From UBA4744 sp035282865 (lineage in GTDB: Bacteria > Actinomycetota > Acidimicrobiia > Spongiisociales > UBA4744): a DNA stretch of 40,140 nt. Shown here piece after piece: positions 7,860 to 14,260 of this stretch (within the stretch, counting starts at the first letter, position 1; each line of letters begins with the position of its first letter). The notes below the pieces were generated by a model. That model searched no databases and was not told the origin of the DNA. It worked only from the letters and a program-made list of their open reading frames with translations. The DNA is taken from positions 1 through 40,140 of the forward strand of contig DATEVB010000238.1 of the NCBI GenBank assembly GCA_035282865.1, written 5' to 3'. The position numbers and the translations under genes were made by a program.

Positions 7860-8750
7860 CTACATCAAGTTGGTTCCGTAGGAAGGCCCGTTGCCTTCCA
7901 GCCGTTCCACGGCAGCCTTCAAGCCCCGCTGCAACATCACTTCCGACATTCGAAGCCGGTATTCCTTCGATGCCCTGATATCGGTAATGGGCGAGATCTC
8001 CTCGGACACCAGTGCCATGGCCCGGGCGACCAGCACCGGATCGAGCGCCTTACCCTCCAGAAGCGCTTCGACGCGCCGCGCCCGCACGGGCGTGTCGGCC
8101 ACCGCCCCGAAGGCAACCCGGAACCGATGATCGGGTGGCGCCAGAATGGCAACGCTGGCCTGAGCGAGGTCCTCACCTTCGTAGCGACTGAGCCGGACAA
8201 AAGCGGCGCCGTGGCCGCCGGGCGGTACCGGCACCACCACTTTGGTCACAATCTCACCCCGACCGAGCGCCGTCATGCGTGGTCCGAGGAACCACTCGTC
8301 GATGGGAATCCGGCGGGTACCAGCAACTCCGACGGTATGGACCACCGCTCCGTACACGAGGAGTACCGGCCCGGCATCACACGAGGGCACGGCCGAACAG
8401 ATGTTCCCGACCATGGTGGCTCGATTGCGGATTCCGGTGGATGCCACAGTCGCCGCCATCTCGGAGATCAACGGCAGCCGGGCGGCGACCGGCCCCGAGT
8501 TGAGGAGATGAGTAAAGGTGACCAGCGAACCCATCGAAAGGGCGTCTCCTTCGTCGACGATCTCGCCGAGACCCTCGATCCGCTTGATATCGACGACCAG
8601 GTCGGGGGCGACCGCTTCGTCCCGCAACCAGGCAATGAGGTCGGTGCCACCAGCCAGCACCCGGACGTCACCGGCGTGCCCGATGAGGATCTCCAGTGCT
8701 TCGTCCAGCGTCTCCGGCCGCTCGTAATCGAACACCTGGGCGATCGTCAT
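7860..8750 (-). CDS. FAD-binding subunit of the molybdenum hydroxylase
   Basis: A 296-residue middle subunit of the xanthine dehydrogenase/CO dehydrogenase FAD family. The first FAD motif is VLAGGTDLI at 32-40. The second region, STGIRNRATMVGNICSA, near residue 100, matches the TIGGN-type loop that contacts the flavin. A C-terminal CO-dehydrogenase-flavoprotein-like domain follows from about 180. The start ATG 8750 has an excellent site, GGAGGGTGAT; the in-frame extension to 8813 would cross a putative promoter and a hairpin and is rejected. This is the first of the three hydroxylase subunit genes. A 79-base gap upstream, with a hairpin and a TAGGTT box, suggests an internal promoter. Gene order FAD, Fe-S, Mo is common for this family. 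Confidence 0.92.
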   Translation of the reverse strand: MTIAQVFDYERPETLDEALEILIGHAGDVRVLAGGTDLIAWLRDEAVAPDLVVDIKRIEGLGEIVDEGDALSMGSLVTFTHLLNSGPVAARLPLISEMAATVASTGIRNRATMVGNICSAVPSCDAGPVLLVYGAVVHTVGVAGTRRIPIDEWFLGPRMTALGRGEIVTKVVVPVPPGGHGAAFVRLSRYEGEDLAQASVAILAPPDHRFRVAFGAVADTPVRARRVEALLEGKALDPVLVARAMALVSEEISPITDIRASKEYRLRMSEVMLQRGLKAAVERLEGNGPSYGTNLM

Positions 8751-8778
8751 ATCACCCTCCTTGTTGTCCGTTTTGTCA

Positions 8779-8784
8779 AACCTA
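8779..8784 (-). promoter_or_regulatory. -10 box candidate (TAGGTT) before hydroxylase genes
   Basis: TAGGTT reads on the minus strand 28 bases upstream of the FAD-subunit ATG. Transcription would begin near 8772 and leave a short leader carrying the GGAGGG site. No convincing -35 element is seen. The hairpin just upstream supports a separate transcript for the hydroxylase genes. Confidence 0.4.
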
Positions 8785-8801
8785 GGCGATTCATGGGAGA
8801 C

Positions 8802-8819
8802 CGGGCGGCACACCGCCCG
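8802..8819 (-). terminator. Hairpin after DUF1116 gene, possible terminator or attenuator
   Basis: A perfect 7-bp stem, CGGGCGG and CCGCCCG, with a 4-base loop starts 11 bases after the DUF1116 stop. It lacks a T tract, so it may reduce rather than end read-through into the hydroxylase genes. Confidence 0.45.
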
Positions 8820-8829
8820 CCCGGGGCTG

Positions 8830-10242
8830 TCAAGAGTTCCCTACTCCCCCGGCCAGCGCTTTGACCGCGTCGATGAAACACTCCATCGGGGCCTCCACCA
8901 GGCCCGCCCCGACCATCCCTATGCCGGGTTCCTTTCCCGCCACGCCGGTGTTGATCTGAGGACGAACCCCGGTGCGTACCACCAACATCGCGTCGATCCC
9001 GGTCGGTGTGCCCCGGAACTCCAGGATGGGTATCTGGTATGAGGGATGCTCGGCCATAGTTATCTCGTACATGGCCTGGGTCCGTTGGACGGCGCCGGCC
9101 GCGGTACCACCGACGAATCCGACGATGGCCGGCGAGGCGGCCATGGCGAACCCACCCAGGCCGATCGTCTCGGTGATGGCCGAGTCTCCGATGTCCGGGT
9201 TGGCGTCGTCGGCGGTGAACGACCCGAGGAAGAGACCGTCCACGATCGGGGCCGGAGCCGTGAACCACCGGTCGCCGGTCCCCGACAGCCGGATGCCGAA
9301 CTCGGTTCCGTTGCGGGCCATGGTCGTGACCAGGCTGGAATTGGCCACCCCGGACGCCGCATCGACGACCAGCTTCCCGGCTGCCATCACCAGGTTGAGC
9401 ATGAAGTGGTCGTTCGAGTCGATGAAGGAGTACACGGCCGAACGGTCGGCAACCGGTGCGGCGTCGCTCTCCACCAGCGCGGCGCCGATGGTCCGGAGCA
9501 GCAGGGAGGTTCCCGCTCGATTGCGATTGTGCCCGTCGTCTCCCATCTGCAGAGCCTGGGCGATGAGAGAGCGCAGATCAACGGGGCCGGTCCGTCGGAG
9601 GGCGTCTCCCACCACCGGTCCCAGCACCCGTTCCATCCACCGGAGCCGCTCGATGACCTCAGGGGAATAGGCCCCGTACCGAAGGACTTTGCCGAGTCCT
9701 TCATTGAGGGTCGAGTACGCCACTCCCCCGCTTGCGGGGTCTTGTACGACCAGCACCGGCATGGAAGGGCTGATGACGCCGGCCATCGGGCCGACCGCTT
9801 GATGATGGTGGCAGGGAGAGAATTCAACCTCACCGGCTTGGAGCTTGGTTGCCGCCTCCGCGGCAGTCGCCGCGAAACCTTCGTAGAGCATGGCGCCCAT
9901 CAGGGCCCCCCGCATGGGTCCGCTGGCATCCGCCCAGGAAAGCGGCGGCCCGGCATGCAGGAACATGCGCTCGGTCAATCCGGGGATCGCCGTGCCGGCC
10001 GGGACCACATCCACCAGGTGGGGACGAACCTCGAGCAATCGGGCGACGGCGAGCTGGTTGGCTTCCGCCACCGCCGGCGTTGCCGCCAGCTTGGCGAGGG
10101 CTGCTTCGGTTCCGCCGGCCGGCGGGCTCCACTCGGTCCTCCGCACCTCGACGCTCTGCGCCTCGAGCGCACCGGCCAGCACTTCGACCCCGACCGTCAC
10201 GATCACCGGCTCGGTGTCGAGGAGGCGTTGGAGCTCACTCAT
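8830..10242 (-). CDS. DUF1116 protein, AllG (YlbE)-like carbamoyltransferase subunit
   Basis: A 470-residue DUF1116 protein, homologous to E. coli YlbE/AllG. A recognisable stretch is FSPCHHHQAVGPMAG at about 141-155, a conserved Cys-His-His-His cluster, followed by GDDGHNRNRAGT farther on. In E. coli, AllF, AllG and AllH (formerly FdrA, YlbE, YlbF) together form oxamate carbamoyltransferase, which phosphorolyses oxalurate to oxamate and carbamoyl phosphate in anaerobic allantoin use. The start ATG 10242 overlaps the FdrA TGA as ATGA; an extension to 10302 lies inside fdrA and is rejected. The complete trio is present here but follows a barbiturase-type gene rather than allantoin genes, so the substrate may be ureidomalonate instead of oxalurate (inference). 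Confidence 0.85.
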   Translation of the reverse strand: MSELQRLLDTEPVIVTVGVEVLAGALEAQSVEVRRTEWSPPAGGTEAALAKLAATPAVAEANQLAVARLLEVRPHLVDVVPAGTAIPGLTERMFLHAGPPLSWADASGPMRGALMGAMLYEGFAATAAEAATKLQAGEVEFSPCHHHQAVGPMAGVISPSMPVLVVQDPASGGVAYSTLNEGLGKVLRYGAYSPEVIERLRWMERVLGPVVGDALRRTGPVDLRSLIAQALQMGDDGHNRNRAGTSLLLRTIGAALVESDAAPVADRSAVYSFIDSNDHFMLNLVMAAGKLVVDAASGVANSSLVTTMARNGTEFGIRLSGTGDRWFTAPAPIVDGLFLGSFTADDANPDIGDSAITETIGLGGFAMAASPAIVGFVGGTAAGAVQRTQAMYEITMAEHPSYQIPILEFRGTPTGIDAMLVVRTGVRPQINTGVAGKEPGIGMVGAGLVEAPMECFIDAVKALAGGVGNS

Positions 10243-11669
10243 AGGGCACCCCCTTCGACCAACGAGATTGCGTGGTTGGCTGCCGCAGCGTTGGACAGCC
10301 ACACAGATGCGCCGGCCTCGTTGAGGAGACGGGCCTGCCGATCACGATCCTGGGGATCACCCCTGGTGCCACACAGCGAAACCACCACCGCGGCTCCCTC
10401 GGCGATGGCCAGGGCGATCACCGGTGCCAGCTCAGAGGCCGGATCGGGATGGGCCCCGTGCCCGAGGACCACATCGAGCAGGACGACACCGATCTGCGGA
10501 TCATGAGCTGCAGCTTCCAGACGCTGCAACCTGAGCCGCTGGTCGATCATCGGATGGGCCCGGCCACGGGTGTATTCGTCCTCCCCGTAGTCGATGACCG
10601 TGTGACCGCCAGCCTGTTCGCGCTGAGCGATCGTCCCGAGGGAACCGGCCGCCAAGCGAGCAGCCTCGCTACTGAGGCTGCCACCCGAGAACAAGCCCCT
10701 GAGCATCCCGGGCCGATGGTCGTCCGTCGCGGCCGGCCAGGAGGCGTAGACGGGTGGCACCTTGCCCAGCAGATCCAGGGCTTGACGCACGGCTCCCTCC
10801 AGGGTGACTCCCTCTTCTCCGAGGAAGGCCAGCACGGTCGGTGTCGTGCATTCCTCGGTGGCCGCCCGCACCCGGGCGGCCACCTCGGGGGCAGGCGGTT
10901 TCGAGACCACAATCAGCACTTCGGTGCTGGGATCTGCATCGAGGGCGGCCAACCCACGCAACGTGGAAGAACCACCCACTTCGATCGACAGATCGTGGCT
11001 GCCGGTGCCCAACGCGTTACGAACTCCGACGCCGGCATCGTCAAGCAAGGAACAGAGTTGCTGGATACCGGTGCCGGCTGCACCAACGATGCCAACGGGA
11101 CCCGGTTGCACCACGTTGGCAAAGCCCAGGCCGACTCCGTTGACGATGGCCGTGCCGCAATCGGGTCCCATGACGAGCAGACCCAACCGGCCGGCGGCCT
11201 GTTTGAGCATCACCTCCTGAGCGCTCGGCACGTTGTCGCTGAACACCATCACGTCGAGCCCGTGCTGCAACGCGTCCATTGCCTCGATGAACGCATACTC
11301 GCCGGGAACCGATATCAACGCCAGAGTGGCTCCGGCGGCCGCCGATCCGACCACATGAGCAGGTGGAGCCGCCAGCATCCCGGAGTCGCGGGTGGTCCTG
11401 GCCGCCAGGGCCGCCTCGAGGACCTGTCGAGCATGATCGACCGCTTGCTCGTCGGCGGCACGCACCGCGACGATGAGGTCGTTGGGTCCGGCCTCGCCGA
11501 TCGACTCCACCTCGAATCCCATGCCGGCCAGCAACTCACGATTGAGGTCGGTCGCCATCGCCACCAAGGCCTCTTCTACCCCTTGGGCTTGCTGCAGCGA
11601 CCGGCTCACCTGCATCAGCCGCACGGAATCGTGGTAGGTGCCGCGGCGAACCTCAACGCTATCGATCAT
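10239..11669 (-). CDS. fdrA: FdrA-family protein, AllF-like carbamoyltransferase subunit
   Basis: A 476-residue protein of the FdrA family, related to the alpha subunit of succinyl-CoA ligase. Recognisable elements are VMGPDCGTAI near 166-175, GIVGAAGTGIQQ at 193-204 and GTGSHDLSIEVGG at 221-233, matching CoA-ligase-type nucleotide/phosphate loops. Despite old 'acyl-CoA synthetase FdrA' labels, the E. coli homologue (AllF) is a subunit of oxamate carbamoyltransferase. The ATG overlaps the DUF2877 TGA (ATGA) and its own TGA overlaps the DUF1116 ATG, so the three subunits are translationally coupled. No carbamate kinase, the usual next enzyme for ATP recovery, is encoded in the window. Confidence 0.88.
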   Translation of the reverse strand: MIDSVEVRRGTYHDSVRLMQVSRSLQQAQGVEEALVAMATDLNRELLAGMGFEVESIGEAGPNDLIVAVRAADEQAVDHARQVLEAALAARTTRDSGMLAAPPAHVVGSAAAGATLALISVPGEYAFIEAMDALQHGLDVMVFSDNVPSAQEVMLKQAAGRLGLLVMGPDCGTAIVNGVGLGFANVVQPGPVGIVGAAGTGIQQLCSLLDDAGVGVRNALGTGSHDLSIEVGGSSTLRGLAALDADPSTEVLIVVSKPPAPEVAARVRAATEECTTPTVLAFLGEEGVTLEGAVRQALDLLGKVPPVYASWPAATDDHRPGMLRGLFSGGSLSSEAARLAAGSLGTIAQREQAGGHTVIDYGEDEYTRGRAHPMIDQRLRLQRLEAAAHDPQIGVVLLDVVLGHGAHPDPASELAPVIALAIAEGAAVVVSLCGTRGDPQDRDRQARLLNEAGASVWLSNAAAANHAISLVEGGAL

Positions 11670-12505
11670 GCATTGCTCCCTTCAACAAGGAAATCGGCAG
11701 CCAACAGAATCCCGCAGGCCGTTGCTACCCCGGAGGTGTTCCCCATCATGTACAGACCGCCGACAGCCTCCTCCAGATCGCCTCTCCCGGTCAGGGCCTG
11801 GAGGAACGCCGCCACCGGATCGGCCACCTCGCCCGCCACGGCATGTCGCAGCAGCGCCGCCGACAAGGCAGTCGTGCGAAAAGGCGCCTCCATCAGGACG
11901 ATCGAAGCGACCTCGGCCACCATCCCGCCTGCCCCCACAGCACCTACCGCCGGACCCAGCAACCGCAAGCCGGACAGCATTCCGACCAGCACATCGTCCC
12001 CTTCCGGAGTGAGCCCTGCACCCCTCCCGAGCAGGGCACACATGGCGTGACGGACGGCGGCGGGATCGTTCCTCTTCAGCGACTGACCCAGGCCTCCATC
12101 GTCGGGAAATACGAATCGCGGCCGGGCATCCGCACATCTAGCGGCCACATCCTTCCGGGACACCGATCCCAGCGTTGGTCGCGGATCCCACCAGCGGACG
12201 ACCCTGACCTTTACGCTCCCTACCTCCAACCCGCCGTCTCCGACCACACAGCGGTCTCCGGATTGCGATCGGGCCGCATCGGCCGGCTCTGCCACGGTGA
12301 CGCCGTTGGGCAAACGCACCGCCTCACGCCCGGAGAGCACCAGCACATGCCCGCCCGCCTGCAGCCAAGCGGCGTTGCCCGAAGCACCCAGCAAGACCCC
12401 GGGTTTGCGGGGACCCTCCAGGAGATAACGCACCCCGCGACTAGCCGCCGCCGCCAACGACGTCGGGGCGGTCGCAATGCCCGTCGGGTGCGGCTTGGCC
12501 GGCAT
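11666..12505 (-). CDS. DUF2877 protein, AllH (YlbF)-like carbamoyltransferase subunit
   Basis: A 279-residue DUF2877 protein. The family hallmark GRGAGLTPEGDDVLVG lies at 160-175; the C-terminal half is helical with small residues. It is the homologue of E. coli YlbF/AllH, third subunit of oxamate carbamoyltransferase. I chose ATG 12505, ten bases after the stop of the ring-opening amidohydrolase; the longer frame to 12664 overlaps that gene and its translation is Arg/Ser/Pro-rich noise. The ribosome site is weak (GAGACTGG), consistent with coupling. Gene order is DUF2877, FdrA, DUF1116, whereas E. coli has fdrA, ylbE, ylbF, so the set has been rearranged but kept intact. Confidence 0.83.
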   Translation of the reverse strand: MPAKPHPTGIATAPTSLAAAASRGVRYLLEGPRKPGVLLGASGNAAWLQAGGHVLVLSGREAVRLPNGVTVAEPADAARSQSGDRCVVGDGGLEVGSVKVRVVRWWDPRPTLGSVSRKDVAARCADARPRFVFPDDGGLGQSLKRNDPAAVRHAMCALLGRGAGLTPEGDDVLVGMLSGLRLLGPAVGAVGAGGMVAEVASIVLMEAPFRTTALSAALLRHAVAGEVADPVAAFLQALTGRGDLEEAVGGLYMMGNTSGVATACGILLAADFLVEGSNA

Positions 12506-12515
12506 CCGTCCAGTC

Positions 12516-13616
12516 TCAGCCGAGGTCGACGATGGCTGCCACCGGGCCCCCTCCGGAAGGTCCCTGATGGATGGCCGCCACCGAGACGAACACGGCCGCA
12601 TCGTCGACGGCCGCGGCAACCACTCCCCCGACGGCACCCTTGATATGCCGATGGTGGTGCACATCGGAATCGTCGAGCGCTACCTGCCGGCGGCCGCGCA
12701 GTTTGGCGGTCGGATCCGCCTCACATTTCACGAACACGTTGACCAACCGGCCATCGAGGTCTGCCGGCCTCGCTCGATCGGGGAGGTCGAGGCCCGCCGA
12801 GCGGATCGCCTCGTAGACCCCTTCAAAATCGAGCGCATCCTTCATGACGCTGTGACCTATCCGGTACCGGCCTCCCGCGCCGCGTACGTTCCCGACGACA
12901 ACCGTTTGCGCCTGGTTCAGTTCGACACCCGACGAGCAGGAGGCCACCGAGGAATAGAGGGAGAGATCGTGGCCGATTTGATCTTCCGTCGGAATGATGT
13001 CGATTTCACCCAGGGCATAGGCGATGCCGAGCCCGGAAGTCCCGTTGGAGATGTTCATCGACTCGAGCGGCTCCTCGGTCACTACGGAATGGCCCCGCGA
13101 TTTGGCATCGTTGATAGTGTCCATCGTCAGCAGCGGCGTTTTGGTCTGCACATAGTGGACATCCGCCGGATCTTCGATGCCGGCTTCTCTCATGGCCCGC
13201 TTGACTCCCTCTGCCACCTTTTCGACCATGGCGGGCCGGCCGATGTCTTCAGGAAGAATCACCTCACTCATGGCGTAGCCAACCGCCAACCGTGGCTCAT
13301 TAGAGGGGTTGGCGTCGTCGGCCACCCGGGCAAACACCGTTGCATGTGGGGTGAGGATGCCGTCGGTTCCGCCCGACCAAACCATCGGAATCTCCTTGAC
13401 TTCCTCGAGGGGCCGGGTCCCCAGCTCCATGAGGACGTCACGGAAGGCGCGATCGGCGAGAATCCTGGTGAAGTCGTTGACGCCGCCGTTCCCTTCGGTC
13501 TTCCCGATAACGGCGATCACCTCATCGGCGCCGAACGCCCCCTGATCGATCAGCGACTTCATCCCCGACGCATCGGTGACACTCTCCAGGACGACCTTGC
13601 GTACTTCGATGGCCAT
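12516..13616 (-). CDS. Ring-opening amidohydrolase, barbiturase/cyanuric acid hydrolase family
   Basis: A 366-residue protein of the AtzD/barbiturase family, a three-repeat fold with one Lys-Arg-Ser set per repeat. Visible: repeat A, IGKTEGNGGVNDFTR (Lys39, Arg51) and VWSGGTDG (Ser81); repeat B, QTKTPLL (Lys159) and ASCSSGVELNQ (Ser228/229, expected nucleophile); repeat C, FVKCEAD (Lys297), HHRHIKGAVGG and SVAAIHQGPSGGGPVA. The full length fits the family (about 355-380 residues). Members open cyanuric acid to carboxybiuret or barbiturate to ureidomalonate; I cannot separate the two from motifs alone. With no triazine genes nearby and a cytosine deaminase plus Mo hydroxylase at hand, barbiturate is the better guess. 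ATG 13616 follows GGGAGAG. It heads the minus-strand block. Confidence 0.9.
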   Translation of the reverse strand: MAIEVRKVVLESVTDASGMKSLIDQGAFGADEVIAVIGKTEGNGGVNDFTRILADRAFRDVLMELGTRPLEEVKEIPMVWSGGTDGILTPHATVFARVADDANPSNEPRLAVGYAMSEVILPEDIGRPAMVEKVAEGVKRAMREAGIEDPADVHYVQTKTPLLTMDTINDAKSRGHSVVTEEPLESMNISNGTSGLGIAYALGEIDIIPTEDQIGHDLSLYSSVASCSSGVELNQAQTVVVGNVRGAGGRYRIGHSVMKDALDFEGVYEAIRSAGLDLPDRARPADLDGRLVNVFVKCEADPTAKLRGRRQVALDDSDVHHHRHIKGAVGGVVAAAVDDAAVFVSVAAIHQGPSGGGPVAAIVDLG

Positions 13617-13694
13617 TACCGCTCTCCCTGCGACGAGACGGCCGCTACCCGGCGACCGTCGGGACGGATGTCGTATCCACCAATACTCCGACAT

Positions 13695-13717
13695 GGACCC
13701 TGACGACACTAGGGACC
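13695..13717. promoter_or_regulatory. Imperfect inverted repeat in divergent promoter region
   Basis: GGACCCT and AGGGACC, with one mismatch and a 9-base spacer, lie in the 153-base gap between the divergent amidohydrolase and cytosine deaminase genes. The position suits an operator shared by both units. No regulator gene is adjacent. Confidence 0.3.
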
Positions 13718-13769
13718 AACGACCCCTCAACGCTGCGGTTGGACCGGTCTGTGTGCCAGGCTGAAGGAC

Positions 13770-14207
13770 ATGGACACCTTTCTTCGAGCAGCCATCGACG
13801 AGGCAACGGCCGGATTGTCGGAGGGAGGCATCCCCATCGGCTCGGTGTTGGTGATCGACGGCGAGATAAAGGGGAGAGGTCACAACCGCCGGGTGCAACG
13901 CGGCAGCGCCATCCTCCACGCCGAGATGGACTGCCTCGAGAACGCCGGGCGGTTGGGGGCGGCCGACTACCGGCGGGCCGTGCTCTACTCCACGCTGTCC
14001 CCCTGTGACATGTGCAGCGGTGCCATCCTGCTCTACCGGATCCCGCGGGTGGTTGTGGCAGAAAACCGAACCTTCCGGGGTCCCGAAGAACACCTCCGCT
14101 CCCGGGGGGTTGAGATCGAGATCGTCGATGACCCGATCTGCATCAAGCTGATGGAGGACTTCATCGCCGCCCGACCCGAGCTGTGGGACGAGGATATCGG
14201 CGAGTAG
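13770..14207 (+). CDS. Yeast-type cytosine deaminase (CDA superfamily)
   Basis: A 145-residue zinc deaminase. LHAEMDCLENAGR supplies the zinc ligand His50 and the catalytic Glu52; STLSPCDMCSGA supplies Cys79 and Cys82. Similarity to Saccharomyces Fcy1 is unusually close along the whole length, including EGGIPIG, GRGHNRR, the IPRVVVAEN segment and the C-terminal WDEDIGE, whose Asp142 corresponds to Fcy1 Asp155 near the pyrimidine. This argues for cytosine to uracil rather than guanine or tRNA adenosine deamination. It diverges from the ring-opening amidohydrolase gene. ATG 13770 is preceded by AAGG only two bases away, too close for a normal site, and no alternative in-frame start exists, so the mRNA may be leaderless. 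Confidence 0.88.
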   Translation: MDTFLRAAIDEATAGLSEGGIPIGSVLVIDGEIKGRGHNRRVQRGSAILHAEMDCLENAGRLGAADYRRAVLYSTLSPCDMCSGAILLYRIPRVVVAENRTFRGPEEHLRSRGVEIEIVDDPICIKLMEDFIAARPELWDEDIGE

Positions 14208-14245
14208 GTGCCAACCCGGACGGCCCCAAACGACCGCCACCCGGC

Positions 14246-14251
14246 TACCAT
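14246..14251 (+). promoter_or_regulatory. -10 box (TACCAT) for a leaderless typA
   Basis: TACCAT ends nine bases before the typA ATG and no Shine-Dalgarno lies between, so transcription should start at or within two bases of the start codon. Confidence 0.5.
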
Positions 14252-14260
14252 CTGGCACTC

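Noticed and set aside
6716..7978. A 420-codon plus-strand frame opposite the hydroxylase genes
   Set aside because: Antisense of three overlapping subunit genes with intact cofactor motifs.
4997..8750. CO dehydrogenase (CoxMSL) assignment
   Set aside because: The large subunit lacks the AYRCSFR active-site loop of form I CO dehydrogenase.
10272..12050. A 592-codon plus-strand frame opposite the FdrA and DUF2877 genes
   Set aside because: It is the antisense shadow of coupled, well-conserved genes; its translation is His/Arg/Gly-rich and matches nothing.
13617..14258. N-terminal extension of the ring-opening amidohydrolase
   Set aside because: The family starts at MAIEVRK (13616) with a good ribosome site; the extension runs antisense through the deaminase gene.
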